From an uncultured Anaerosolibacter sp. (GTDB lineage: Bacteria; Bacillota_A; Clostridia; Peptostreptococcales; Thermotaleaceae), in the NCBI GenBank assembly GCA_937948705.1, contig CALECF010000155.1:1-44519 (forward strand): 44,519 bases of DNA, written 5' to 3'. Below the pieces are notes generated by a model that was not told the DNA's origin, made no database searches, and worked only from the letters and a program-made list of their open reading frames with translations. Shown piece after piece: positions 27,515 through 35,608 of this stretch (positions are counted from its first letter, which is position 1; each line of letters starts with the position of its first letter). Made by a program: the position numbers and the translations under genes.

Positions 27515-27796
27515 ATGTACGGTACATATTCACCAATTATTATGACAGCAGTTTTCTTAGGAATATTCTATTTTCTAATCATTAGACCTCAGCAAAAACG
27601 TGATAAACAAGTGAAAGAGATGAGAAGTAATTTAAAGGTTGGGGACCAAGTGGTGACCATTGGCGGCGTATACGGTAAGATTACAAAAGTCAAGGAGGAT
27701 GTACTAACAATCGAAGTTGGTGCAGATAAACTAAAGCTTCAAATTGCAAGATGGGCTGTAGGAAATATCAATAAAAGCGATGGAACAGAGGAATAA
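27515..27796 (+). CDS. yajC: Preprotein translocase accessory subunit YajC
   Basis: YajC is the small subunit that associates with SecDF. It has 93 residues, one N-terminal membrane helix (about 7-24), the conserved FLIIRPQQKRDKQVKEMRSNLKVGDQVVTIGGVYG and a basic/acidic tail. AAGGAGGGG precedes the ATG. In Clostridia it usually lies near secD and secF; here both are 3 kb downstream behind the scf genes. A terminator overlaps its stop codon. Confidence 0.94.
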   Translation: MYGTYSPIIMTAVFLGIFYFLIIRPQQKRDKQVKEMRSNLKVGDQVVTIGGVYGKITKVKEDVLTIEVGADKLKLQIARWAVGNINKSDGTEE

Positions 27797-27823
27797 TTAG
27801 GATGCGATAGCATCCTAATTATT
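27792..27823 (+). terminator. Terminator after yajC
   Basis: A 14-bp stem (27792-27805 with 27810-27823, loop GATA) overlaps the yajC stop and is followed by TTATATAAT. The U-tract is short, but the stem is strong. Confidence 0.65.
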
Positions 27824-27862
27824 TTATATAATAGGAAAGTTCTACTTTCCTATTATATAAAA
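27822..27862. repeat. 19-bp AT-rich inverted repeat
   Basis: Positions 27822-27840 are the exact reverse complement of 27844-27862 (3-nt loop TCT). It begins where the yajC terminator ends and is followed by an A-run, so it might act as a terminator in the minus direction. It also abuts the structured element copy B. Confidence 0.65.
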
Positions 27863-27865
27863 AAC

Positions 27866-27980
27866 AGGGGTTGTAGGGGATGAAATCCCCTGCCCGAATT
27901 CAGGAAGGTGCTCAGACAGCTTTGCTGTCGTCGAAGGAAACCTAGGGTTTCCTAGCGAAAGCGTCGGAGACGCTCTTTTT
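27866..27980 (+). repeat. Structured repeat element, copy B
   Basis: Four GC-rich hairpins follow one another: GGGGA/TCCCC (27876-27890), GACAGC/GCTGTC (27915-27929), GGAAACC/GGTTTCC (27936-27952) and GCGTC/GACGC (27961-27973), the last followed by CTTTTT like a terminator. The block GGTGCTCAGA (27907-27916) and the third hairpin match copy A at 23391-23480. No ORF is present. The GC content is well above the surrounding intergenic DNA, which suggests a mobile or structured-RNA origin. Confidence 0.65.
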
Positions 27981-28077
27981 ATGCTAGAGATGAATGTCTG
28001 AAAGGATTGAGATAAAGTAATATTTCACCCATACGCGCATAAATATGAAATAAGAATTCTTTTGTGGGGTGATTATT

Positions 28078-28473
28078 TTGCAATCCAATAAGAAAGTAGA
28101 TACTGGAAAAAACAATGTTATGGTAGTATACATGAAGGGGATACTTTCTGCATGTGTATTCTCTGTACTTGCATTTATCCTAATGGCACTCATGATTACA
28201 TACACCAACGTTTCTGAAGGTATTATTCCCATTGTCACTTCAATCGTAATGGTTATTAGTGTTGCCATGAGTGGCATGTATGCAGGATTAAAACTAAGAA
28301 GAAAAGGGTGGCTAAATGGTGCAGCAGCAGGATTACTCTATGCAATGCTCATTATGGTCATCGGGTGGATATTTTTAGATCAGTTTACGGTAGGAATGCT
28401 GCTTCTACTTAAGTCATCGGTGGGTATAGTTGCAGGCGGTGTTGGAGGAATGATTGGCGTAAATTTGAAATAA
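28078..28473 (+). CDS. TIGR04086 family membrane protein
   Basis: This protein of about 131 residues has four predicted membrane helices and a Gly-rich end (GIVAGGVGGMIGVNLK). Its features (VAMSGMYAGLKLRRKGWLNGAAAGLLYAML) are those of the TIGR04086 family, commonly placed next to yajC and the SCIFF genes. The role is unknown. I prefer a TTG start at 28078, 6 nt after GGGGTG, because the GTG at 28069 is part of that ribosome-binding site. Confidence 0.8.
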   Translation: MQSNKKVDTGKNNVMVVYMKGILSACVFSVLAFILMALMITYTNVSEGIIPIVTSIVMVISVAMSGMYAGLKLRRKGWLNGAAAGLLYAMLIMVIGWIFLDQFTVGMLLLLKSSVGIVAGGVGGMIGVNLK

Positions 28474-28498
28474 ACTACTGTTACAGCAAAATAGTTTA

Positions 28499-28507
28499 TG
28501 TTATAAT
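28499..28507 (+). promoter_or_regulatory. Extended -10 promoter before scfA
   Basis: TGTTATAAT at 28499-28507 is an extended -10 element 33 nt before scfA. No good -35 is visible (nearest is TGTTAC at 28479-28484). An AAACTA/TAGTTT dyad (28472-28497) lies just upstream. Confidence 0.4.
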
Positions 28508-28540
28508 TTAGTAGAAATGAACGTAGAGGAGGAAAAATGA

Positions 28541-28681
28541 ATGAAGCATATCAAAACATTAACAAATGCAACGTTAAAAGATAGTGCGGCGAAGGGTGGA
28601 TGTGGCGAGTGTCAAACTTCTTGTCAGTCAGCTTGTAAAACATCCTGCACAGTTGCAAATCAAGAATGTGAAAATAAATAA
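28541..28681 (+). CDS. scfA: SCIFF (six-cysteine) ranthipeptide precursor
   Basis: This 46-residue peptide starts MKHIKTLTNATLKDSAAKGG and has six cysteines at 21, 24, 28, 32, 36 and 43. That is the defining layout of SCIFF (six cysteines in forty-five residues). The radical SAM enzyme encoded 170 nt downstream links Cys sulfur to the carbon backbone (thioether, ranthipeptide type). AGAGGAGG lies upstream of the ATG. The biological role of SCIFF is still debated; near-universal presence in Clostridia suggests a signalling or housekeeping role. The gene is short and easily missed. Confidence 0.95.
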   Translation: MKHIKTLTNATLKDSAAKGGCGECQTSCQSACKTSCTVANQECENK

Positions 28682-28691
28682 TACATACTAT

Positions 28692-28732
28692 AAAAGGACA
28701 GTAATTCACAGGTTGCTGTCCTTTTAACCTGT
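28692..28732 (+). terminator. Terminator/alternative hairpin between scfA and scfB
   Basis: A 10-bp stem AAAAGGACAG/CTGTCCTTTT (28692-28701 with 28716-28725) resembles a terminator. A second, competing 7-bp stem ACAGGTT/AACCTGT (28708-28714 with 28726-28732) uses its loop and the bases just after it. The two would crowd each other, so attenuation of scfB is possible. Confidence 0.6.
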
Positions 28733-28759
28733 ATAGAAAGATTTAGATTTCATAAGGGA

Positions 28760-28819
28760 ATACCATTGTATATAAACTTTTCTTCTTGTCATAGAAAAAA
28801 AGTTTATATACAATGGTAT
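28760..28819. repeat. 22-bp inverted repeat upstream of scfB
   Basis: Positions 28760-28781 are the exact reverse complement of 28798-28819 (16-nt spacer). The right arm overlaps a TGGTATAGT extended -10-like sequence (28814-28822), 31 nt before scfB. It could be an operator or a large RNA hairpin in the scfA-scfB transcript. Confidence 0.65.
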
Positions 28820-28852
28820 AGTACTTTAGATTAAGTTAAAGGAGGATCATGA

Positions 28853-30211
28853 ATGATACATAAATTTCTAATGGACGATGTACGAGTTGTTATAGATGTA
28901 AACAGTGGCGCAGTCCATGTGGTTGATGAGATTGTATACAACTTACTAGATGAGTATAAATACAAAAATAAAGAAGAAATGATGGAGACGTTTTTAGACC
29001 GCTACGACAAAGAGGCGATCTTGGAGGCAATGGATGAAATCCAAGCCCTTGAATCCGAAGGAATGCTTTTTACCGAGGATTCATATGCTAATCATCCAGC
29101 CTTTATCAATAGAAATCCAGTAGTAAAGGCATTATGCCTACATGTGGCCCATGATTGTAACATACGCTGTAAGTATTGCTTTGCATCCCAAGGAGATTTT
29201 AAGGGAGATCGAGGACTCATGTCTTTAGAGGTTGGTAAAAAGGCGTTGGATTTTCTCATAGAGAATTCAGGAGCTAGAAGAAACCTTGAAGTAGATTTCT
29301 TTGGTGGTGAGCCAATGATGAACTTTGAAACAGTAAAGGATATTGTAAGTTATGGCCGCAGAAGGGAAATTGAGACCAATAAACGATTTAGATTTACCCT
29401 CACGACCAATGGGGTATTGCTAAATGATGATGATATGGAATACATTAACCAGAACATGGAGAATGTAGTTCTAAGTATAGACGGTAGGAAAGAAGTAAAT
29501 GATAATATGAGATATACAGTAAATGGTAATGGAACCTATGATGTGATTTTGCCTAAACTTTTAAAGATGGCCGAAATGAGAGACGGAAAAAGTTATTATG
29601 TTAGAGGGACTTTCACTAGGGAAAATTTAGACTTTTCTTCCGATGTACTTCACCTCGCTGATTTAGGATTTAAAAATACCTCTATCGAACCAGTCGTTGC
29701 TGAGGAGGACAAAGAGTATGCTATTAAAGAAGAGGATCTTGACGTTATCTCCCGCGAATACGAATCACTGGCAAGAGAATATATACATCGTCATAAAACA
29801 GGAAATGGATTTAACTTCTTCCACTTTATGATTGATTTATCTCAAGGACCGTGTGTAATCAAAAGGTTATCTGGTTGTGGGGCTGGCTCCGAATACTTAG
29901 CGATCACTCCTGAAGGTGATATTTATCCTTGTCATCAATTTGTTGGAAATGATGACTTTCATATTGGAAATGTTTTAAAGAATGAATTTAAAACAGATTT
30001 ACAGACATCTTTTGGCAATGCCCATGTCTACAATAAAGAAAAGTGCAACAAGTGTTGGGCAAAGTTTTATTGTAGTGGTGGATGCCATGCCAATGCCTAT
30101 AACTTTCATAAGGATATAAATATCCCCTATGATATTGGCTGTGAGATGGAAAAGAAACGAATCGAATGTTCACTATTCATACAAGCAAAACTACGGGAGG
30201 AGGCTGAATAA
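28853..30211 (+). CDS. scfB: Radical SAM SCIFF peptide maturase
   Basis: ScfB forms thioether cross-links in ScfA. The 452-residue protein has an N-terminal peptide-recognition (RRE-like) region (about 1-85) and the SAM-cluster motif C102-x3-C106-x2-C109 (CNIRCKYC). FFGGEP and LTTNGVLL follow. A C-terminal SPASM domain with auxiliary-cluster cysteines lies in the region GCGAGSEYLAITPEGDIYPCHQF, then CNKCWAKFYCSGGCHANAY, then GCEMEKKRIECSLF. GGAGG lies 7 nt before the ATG. The next gene starts 2 nt after the stop. Confidence 0.96.
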   Translation: MIHKFLMDDVRVVIDVNSGAVHVVDEIVYNLLDEYKYKNKEEMMETFLDRYDKEAILEAMDEIQALESEGMLFTEDSYANHPAFINRNPVVKALCLHVAHDCNIRCKYCFASQGDFKGDRGLMSLEVGKKALDFLIENSGARRNLEVDFFGGEPMMNFETVKDIVSYGRRREIETNKRFRFTLTTNGVLLNDDDMEYINQNMENVVLSIDGRKEVNDNMRYTVNGNGTYDVILPKLLKMAEMRDGKSYYVRGTFTRENLDFSSDVLHLADLGFKNTSIEPVVAEEDKEYAIKEEDLDVISREYESLAREYIHRHKTGNGFNFFHFMIDLSQGPCVIKRLSGCGAGSEYLAITPEGDIYPCHQFVGNDDFHIGNVLKNEFKTDLQTSFGNAHVYNKEKCNKCWAKFYCSGGCHANAYNFHKDINIPYDIGCEMEKKRIECSLFIQAKLREEAE

Positions 30212-30213
30212 TA

Positions 30214-30747
30214 ATGATTAGAGGATATCAAGGGCATCAACCGGACATCCATGAAAGTTGTTATATATCAGAAAGCGCCGATATAATTGGTCGCGTTAAA
30301 ATAAAGAAAGATGCAAACATATGGTATGGAACGGTGATCCGGGGAGATGGAAATGAAATTGAAATAGGTGAAAATACAAATATTCAAGATAACTGTACTG
30401 TACACATTAATCATAATATGCCAACGAAGATAGGAGACTATGTAACAGTAGGCCACGGCGCTATTGTACATGCATGCACCATAGGAAATTATGTTCTTGT
30501 GGGTATGGGAGCGATTGTATTGGATGGGGCAGTAATCGGTGACAATGTAATGATTGGAGCAGGTTCCCTTATTCCACCGGGTAAAAATATTCCAAGCAAT
30601 TCATTGGTGATGGGATCACCCGCCAAGGTGATAAGAGAACTGACAGAGGAAGAAAAGGTTAACTTGAAAATATCGGCAGAAAATTATGTTATACTAGCTA
30701 AATCCCATCATGTAAAAAAGAATTTATATGAGATTGACGCAAGATAG
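30214..30747 (+). CDS. Gamma-carbonic anhydrase family protein
   Basis: This 177-residue left-handed beta-helix protein has hexapeptide repeats throughout (IGENTNIQDNCTVH, IGDYVTVGHGAIVHACTIGN). H64, H81 and H86 match the spacing of the three metal-binding histidines of gamma-carbonic anhydrases, so metal binding is likely. True CO2 hydration is not assured; many YrdA-like members have no shown activity. It is 2 nt behind scfB and 51 nt before secD, and is a regular companion of SCIFF genes. Confidence 0.88.
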   Translation: MIRGYQGHQPDIHESCYISESADIIGRVKIKKDANIWYGTVIRGDGNEIEIGENTNIQDNCTVHINHNMPTKIGDYVTVGHGAIVHACTIGNYVLVGMGAIVLDGAVIGDNVMIGAGSLIPPGKNIPSNSLVMGSPAKVIRELTEEEKVNLKISAENYVILAKSHHVKKNLYEIDAR

Positions 30748-30798
30748 GACAAAGTATATAATTGTTCTTATGAATGCCATAAGGAGGGTGAATAGAGG

Positions 30799-32058
30799 AT
30801 GAATGTTAAAAATGTAGTTGCGCTTTTGTTAATTCTGGCTATAATTGCAGCCTCTGCCATAGTTGGTATCTATGGATTTGAGGCTGGAGATCTGAAGATA
30901 GGATCTATACAAGATACGATGAAGCTTGGTCTAGATTTAAAAGGTGGTGTGTTTGTCGTATTGGAAGCGGAAACCGATGCAACAGGGGATGAATTAAATA
31001 AGATCATGAATCAGACAAAAGAGGTCATTGAAAGAAGGGTAAATGGTTTAGGATTAACAGAACCAAATATCGTTCGGGAAGGTGAAAAAAGAATAAGAAT
31101 AGAATTACCTGGGGCGAAGAATGCTACTGACGCCATTGCGGTCATTGGACAAACAGCCCAGCTGCAATTTATTAAGCCAAACGGAGAAGTTGTCTTAACG
31201 GGTGAGCAAGTGAAAAATGCAGAGGTAGTATTTGAAAGTGAAAAAGGGAATATTCCATCCGTAGCCCTAGAATTTAACAGTGAAGGGGCAAAGGCTTTCC
31301 AAGAAGCCACAAGGGAGTTGGCATCGAAAACAAACATCGAAGAAAAAATTATTGCCATTGTCTTGGACAATGTGCCGATTTCGACCCCAGCCGTTCAAAA
31401 TGAAATTCCAAACGGTAGAGGTGTTATTACAGGAAACTTTACCTTAGAAGAAGCGTCACAACTAGCCGCGTTGATCCGTGGAGGTGCCCTGCCTGTGAAT
31501 CTGACAGAAGTACAGACATCTGCAATCGGACCAACCTTAGGAATGGATTCCTTAAACAAAAGTGTAACAGCAGGGGCTATTGGTGTATTACTCGTATTCA
31601 TATTTATGATCGTTTATTACCGATTGCCTGGCATCATTGCTGCCCTTGCGTTGATTCTATATACTTCCATAGTTTTATGGGTGATGGTAGCATTTAATGC
31701 TACATTGACGTTACCGGGAATAGCTGGATTAATCTTAACAATCGGTATGGCCGTTGATGCCAATGTTATTATTTTTGAAAGAATCAAAGAAGAAATTAGA
31801 AATGGAAAATCTCTGAGAGCTTCTGTAGATTCCGGATTTTCAAGGGCAATAACAACTATTTTGGATTCAAATATTACCACCGTGATTGCAGCTATTGTTT
31901 TATTCCAGTTTGGCTCTGGGCCTATTAAAGGATTTGCAGTCACATTGATGATCGGAATTTTTGCCAGTATGTTTACAGCCGTTGTCATTACGAAAATTCT
32001 TTTAAAGATATTCACCAGCTTCGATATCTTTAAAAATACGAAGTTATATGGTGCATAG
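30799..32058 (+). CDS. secD: Protein translocase subunit SecD
   Basis: SecD with SecF uses the proton or sodium gradient to finish export through SecYEG. The 419-residue protein has an N-terminal helix (about 4-24), then LGLDLKGGVFVVLE, the periplasmic P1 head (with IERRVNGLGLTEPNIV), and the six-helix RND-like membrane block (with IRGGALPVNLTEVQ, GMAVDANVIIFERIKEEI and FAVTLMIGIFASMFTAV). This is a short SecD typical of clostridia. secF follows 15 nt later. Confidence 0.96.
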   Translation: MNVKNVVALLLILAIIAASAIVGIYGFEAGDLKIGSIQDTMKLGLDLKGGVFVVLEAETDATGDELNKIMNQTKEVIERRVNGLGLTEPNIVREGEKRIRIELPGAKNATDAIAVIGQTAQLQFIKPNGEVVLTGEQVKNAEVVFESEKGNIPSVALEFNSEGAKAFQEATRELASKTNIEEKIIAIVLDNVPISTPAVQNEIPNGRGVITGNFTLEEASQLAALIRGGALPVNLTEVQTSAIGPTLGMDSLNKSVTAGAIGVLLVFIFMIVYYRLPGIIAALALILYTSIVLWVMVAFNATLTLPGIAGLILTIGMAVDANVIIFERIKEEIRNGKSLRASVDSGFSRAITTILDSNITTVIAAIVLFQFGSGPIKGFAVTLMIGIFASMFTAVVITKILLKIFTSFDIFKNTKLYGA

Positions 32059-32073
32059 AAGGGGGTTGATTTC

Positions 32074-32955
32074 ATGAAAATTGTAGAAAAATCAAAGATA
32101 TGGTTCGGCCTTTCTAGTGCCGTAATTATCATCGGTTTGCTTGTGGGATTGATTAATGGTTTTAATATGGGTATCGACTTCACTGGCGGTACCATGATGC
32201 AAATCAATATAGGAAAAACCTTAAGTGTAGAAGATGCAAAAGATATCACATCTCAATTCGCCCTTGATGCAGATATTCTCCATGCTGGAGATGCACAACA
32301 AGAAATTATCATTAAGACGAAAAAGGATCTAGATAATAAGGAAAGACAAGAAATATTTAATGCTTTTAAAGAAAAGTATAATTTAACGGATGAGGATTTT
32401 AGACAAGCAGAACAGTTTGGTCCTGCTATAGGTAGTGAAATCGCTCGAAAGGCCTTAATTTCAATTGTAATTGCTTCTTTGGGGATGTTGGCCTATATTA
32501 CATTTAGATTTGAGTTTAAGTTTGGTATTGCAGGGATTATCGCACTGATTCATGACGTGTTGGTTGTCGTCGCTATTTATGGATTATTCCAAATACCTAT
32601 GAATAGCTCTCTGGTGGCTGCCATATTAACAGTAGTTGGTTATTCTATCAATGACACAATTGTTGTGTTTGATAGAATTCGTGAAAACGTAAAATTTATG
32701 AAAAAATCTAACTATGCAGAGATAGCAGATCTAAGTATTAATCAAACGATGGCAAGATCTATCAATACATCATTAACTACTTTGATTACTATCGTCACAT
32801 TGTATGTATTGGGAGTAGAGTCCATCCGTCAGTTTGCATTGCCACTCATTGCGGGTATTGCAACAGGCGCCTATTCTTCAATTTTTATAGCCAGCCCAAT
32901 CTGGGTTCTGTGGAAAAATTGGGAAAAAGGAAAAGGGAAATACAAACCCGCCTAA
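32074..32955 (+). CDS. secF: Protein translocase subunit SecF
   Basis: SecF is the partner of SecD. In 293 residues it shows the start IVEKSKIWFGLS, the NMGIDFTGGTMMQI motif after the first helix, a short P4-type head, and the second RND-like membrane block with FGPAIGSEIARKAL, VGYSINDTIVVFDRIREN and FALPLIAGIATGAYSSIFIASP. AGGGGGTTG lies upstream of the ATG. A palindromic terminator follows. Confidence 0.96.
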   Translation: MKIVEKSKIWFGLSSAVIIIGLLVGLINGFNMGIDFTGGTMMQINIGKTLSVEDAKDITSQFALDADILHAGDAQQEIIIKTKKDLDNKERQEIFNAFKEKYNLTDEDFRQAEQFGPAIGSEIARKALISIVIASLGMLAYITFRFEFKFGIAGIIALIHDVLVVVAIYGLFQIPMNSSLVAAILTVVGYSINDTIVVFDRIRENVKFMKKSNYAEIADLSINQTMARSINTSLTTLITIVTLYVLGVESIRQFALPLIAGIATGAYSSIFIASPIWVLWKNWEKGKGKYKPA

Positions 32956-32988
32956 AAGAAATTTCAATTTGCTTATAATGTAGTAAAG

Positions 32989-33027
32989 ATAAAGGTAATA
33001 ATATCCTTAGGATATTATTACCTTTAT
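32989..33027 (+). terminator. Terminator after secF
   Basis: An 18-bp perfect stem (32989-33006 with 33010-33027, 3-nt loop) is AT-rich and followed by T-rich DNA. It separates secDF from the UbiB-like gene. Confidence 0.6.
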
Positions 33028-33046
33028 TGATTTGTAGGTGAATGGG

Positions 33047-34723
33047 ATGGCCTTGAGAAAACTCGGCAATGGATACAAAAATATGAGACGATATAAGGAA
33101 ATTGGTGAGATCCTGGTTAAATATGGTTTTGATTATATTGTCATTAAACTGTTTCCCAAAGGACCCCTACAAGGCTGGATACAAAAAAGGTCAGATATAG
33201 AGGCATCCTTACCCATGGGAAAGAGAATTAGATTGGCTTTAGAAGAGCTGGGTCCAACGTTTATTAAGTTGGGGCAGATTTTGAGTACTAGACCAGATTT
33301 GGTATCTGAGGAAATCATGGTGGAATTATCGATGCTCCAAGACTGTGCCCCAGCTTTTCCACTCCAAATAGTGGAAAAAATATTCTTTGAAGAGACCGGA
33401 GTCGATATTCAAAATGCTTTTTTAGATTTTCAAAAAACACCTGTGGCTGCAGCATCCATTGGGCAAGTACATCGGGCTCGTCTGAGAAACGGTACAAAAG
33501 TAGTTGTAAAGATACAACGTCCAAATATAAAACAGATTATACAAAGAGACATGAGTATCTTACAGCATCTTGCCGCTATATTTGATGAATACTTTAAAGA
33601 TGAGATGCCGGTACATATGCAAGAAATTGTTAAAGAATATGCTCACTCTATCATAAGAGAGTTGGATTATACCTTAGAGGCAAGAAATACAGAAAAGTTT
33701 AGGGAAAACTTCAAACAACAGAGAGAAGTATGTGTTCCACTCATATTTTGGGAGTATACCACAAAAAGAATACTTGTCCTAGAAGAGATCGAAGGAATTA
33801 AAGCTGTTGATGTTGCATTGATTAGGAGCAAAGGATGGGACACTGCTAAGATTGGCGATATTATTGCAAGGTCATTCATGAAACAAGTATTCATACATGG
33901 ACTGTTTCATGGTGATCCCCATCCCGGAAATATATTCGTATTAGGTCATAACAAGGTTGCATTCATTGATATGGGAATAACGAGTTATCTCGATAAGCAA
34001 ACAATGGAGTTTATTACTAATTTATTTATTGCTGGTGCAAAGAAAAATGTCGATAAAATAATTAATTTGTTAATCGAAATTGAAGCTGTCTCGGAGGAGA
34101 CAGAACTACGACGATTAAAAGAAGATATTTCCTTCGTATTAAACTACTACTATAATACCCCATTGAAGAACTTGAAAATGAGTGAAGCCGTTTCCGAGCT
34201 CATGCGTATTGCCTATGATAACAAAATTAAGCTTCCTTCGCAGTTCACAATGCTGGGAAAAGCGATCATTACCTTAGAAGGATGTGTAAAAAAACTCAAT
34301 CCTGATTTTTCTCTTTCTGATGTGACATCTCAGTTTATGAAGGAGATAGCCACCTATCGATTAAATCCTAATCGGTTAGCCAGTGAACTAATGGATTACT
34401 CCGGGGATATTTTCTTGACATTAAAGGATGTACCACTCCTATTAAAAGGTTTATTAAAAAAGATTGGTAAAAATGAAATGCGATTGACCCTAGAACAACC
34501 AGCTGTTCAAAGCTTGAGTAGAGAATTAAATCGCTTTGGGAGTAAATTGGCTGTAAGTATAATGATCTCATCTATCTTTATTGGAAGTGCCATTGTTTTA
34601 AATCATGAAGATTTAGGAAGAATATCTTCTTTAGGCAGAATGTCGGTTACAGGATTTGTTATCTCTGGATTGTCAACAATTCTGTTTATTATTTTAATAA
34701 TCTATAAAAATAATAAAATATAA
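33047..34723 (+). CDS. ABC1/UbiB (AarF) family atypical kinase
   Basis: This 558-residue protein has the UbiB signatures: the KxGQ motif in GPTFIKLGQILSTRPDL, AAASIGQVHRARL (Ala-rich nucleotide loop), the conserved ELDYTLEARNTEKF, the catalytic HGLFHGDPHPGNIFV and the metal-binding IDMGITS. Two C-terminal membrane helices (about 500-520 and 528-550) anchor it. UbiB-type proteins assist lipid or quinone metabolism; the substrate here is unknown, and a strict anaerobe may not make ubiquinone. The ATG at 33047 follows AGGTGA by 5 nt; the GTG at 33038 lies inside that site. Confidence 0.9.
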   Translation: MALRKLGNGYKNMRRYKEIGEILVKYGFDYIVIKLFPKGPLQGWIQKRSDIEASLPMGKRIRLALEELGPTFIKLGQILSTRPDLVSEEIMVELSMLQDCAPAFPLQIVEKIFFEETGVDIQNAFLDFQKTPVAAASIGQVHRARLRNGTKVVVKIQRPNIKQIIQRDMSILQHLAAIFDEYFKDEMPVHMQEIVKEYAHSIIRELDYTLEARNTEKFRENFKQQREVCVPLIFWEYTTKRILVLEEIEGIKAVDVALIRSKGWDTAKIGDIIARSFMKQVFIHGLFHGDPHPGNIFVLGHNKVAFIDMGITSYLDKQTMEFITNLFIAGAKKNVDKIINLLIEIEAVSEETELRRLKEDISFVLNYYYNTPLKNLKMSEAVSELMRIAYDNKIKLPSQFTMLGKAIITLEGCVKKLNPDFSLSDVTSQFMKEIATYRLNPNRLASELMDYSGDIFLTLKDVPLLLKGLLKKIGKNEMRLTLEQPAVQSLSRELNRFGSKLAVSIMISSIFIGSAIVLNHEDLGRISSLGRMSVTGFVISGLSTILFIILIIYKNNKI

Positions 34724-34811
34724 AGAGGGAAATAGAATAGATTTGAAGAATATGATTTCATAACAAATGAGATTTGATGGACAAAACAATATCGCTCATG
34801 TGCTCATGCTA

Positions 34812-34840
34812 TTGAACAGGAGTGAAATATGTCATATAAT
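34812..34840 (+). promoter_or_regulatory. Promoter of apt
   Basis: TTGAAC (34812-34817), a 17-nt spacer and a perfect TATAAT (34835-34840) lie 110 nt before apt, implying a leader of about 100 nt. I see no riboswitch or terminator in that leader. Confidence 0.55.
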
Positions 34841-34950
34841 AAAGAGTAAAGCTTTTCTAAAGAATACAATAGATGAGCTGGAGATTTTAATCATAAGCAT
34901 TCGACAGTAAATATCTATTAAATATTTCAGAAATTTGAGGAGGAGTTACA

Positions 34951-35463
34951 ATGGATTTAAAAGAAAAGATTAGGGTCATACCGGATTTCCCCGAAAAAGG
35001 AATCCGATTCAAAGATATAACAACCTTGCTGAAAGACGGAGATGCGTTTAAATACATGGTTGATCAATTTCAGCAAGAGTTAAAGGATAAAGACTTTGAT
35101 CTGGTCGTTGGTCCTGAGTCTAGAGGGTTTATCGTAGGTACGCCTCTGGCTTATGCCATGAATAAGGGATTCATTCCAGTTAGGAAACCAGGGAAGTTGC
35201 CATCTGAAACAATTCGTTCTGAGTATAAGTTGGAATATGGAAGTGATGTCCTTGAGATACATAAGGATGCAATAAAACCTGGTCAGAAGGTCGTGATTGC
35301 AGATGATTTGTTGGCAACAGGTGGTACAATCCTGTCAACAATCAAACTGATAGAGGATTTGGGTGGAGAAGTAGTAGGTATAGTATTCTTAATTGAGTTG
35401 ACTTACTTAAATGGAAGAGATCTCTTAAAAAGTTACGACATTAAATCATTGATTACATATTAG
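34951..35463 (+). CDS. apt: Adenine phosphoribosyltransferase
   Basis: Apt salvages adenine to AMP with PRPP. The 170-residue length and the motifs [35 protein letters not shown] and the PRPP-binding loop [13 protein letters not shown] are all typical. GAGGAGG lies 7 nt before the ATG. In many clostridia recJ precedes apt; here a 227-nt non-coding gap follows the UbiB-like gene instead. A terminator overlaps its stop codon. Confidence 0.96.
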   Translation: MDLKEKIRVIPDFPEKGIRFKDITTLLKDGDAFKYMVDQFQQELKDKDFDLVVGPESRGFIVGTPLAYAMNKGFIPVRKPGKLPSETIRSEYKLEYGSDVLEIHKDAIKPGQKVVIADDLLATGGTILSTIKLIEDLGGEVVGIVFLIELTYLNGRDLLKSYDIKSLITY

Positions 35464-35500
35464 AATAGTGGTTGGGTTACCAACCACTATTCTATATGTT
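35462..35500 (+). terminator. Rho-independent terminator after apt
   Basis: A perfect 14-bp stem (35462-35475 with 35480-35493, loop GTTA) starts at the apt stop codon; the tail ATATGTT is not a strong U-tract. Confidence 0.65.
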
Positions 35501-35530
35501 TTGACATATTTATGTATTGTACACTATTTT
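35501..35530 (+). promoter_or_regulatory. Promoter of the RSH gene
   Basis: A perfect TTGACA (35501-35506) is followed after 18 nt by TATTTT (35525-35530). A second candidate -10, TATAAT at 35548-35553, lies further down. The leader to the RSH start would be 50-75 nt. Confidence 0.45.
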
Positions 35531-35608
35531 TTTTAAACTATTTGTTATATAATATATTTAATATTTTTAGAAAAAGGGACAACTAATCAGTAGATATAGG
35601 GTGATATA

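Noticed and set aside
28692..28732. A true pseudoknot at the scfA terminator
   Set aside because: Both stems cannot form together: no base is left to cross the 10-bp first stem. They are better read as mutually exclusive structures.
34767..34910. A 47-codon ORF between the UbiB-like gene and apt
   Set aside because: It contains the likely apt promoter, lacks a ribosome-binding site and resembles nothing known. It might be a decayed remnant, but I cannot support that.
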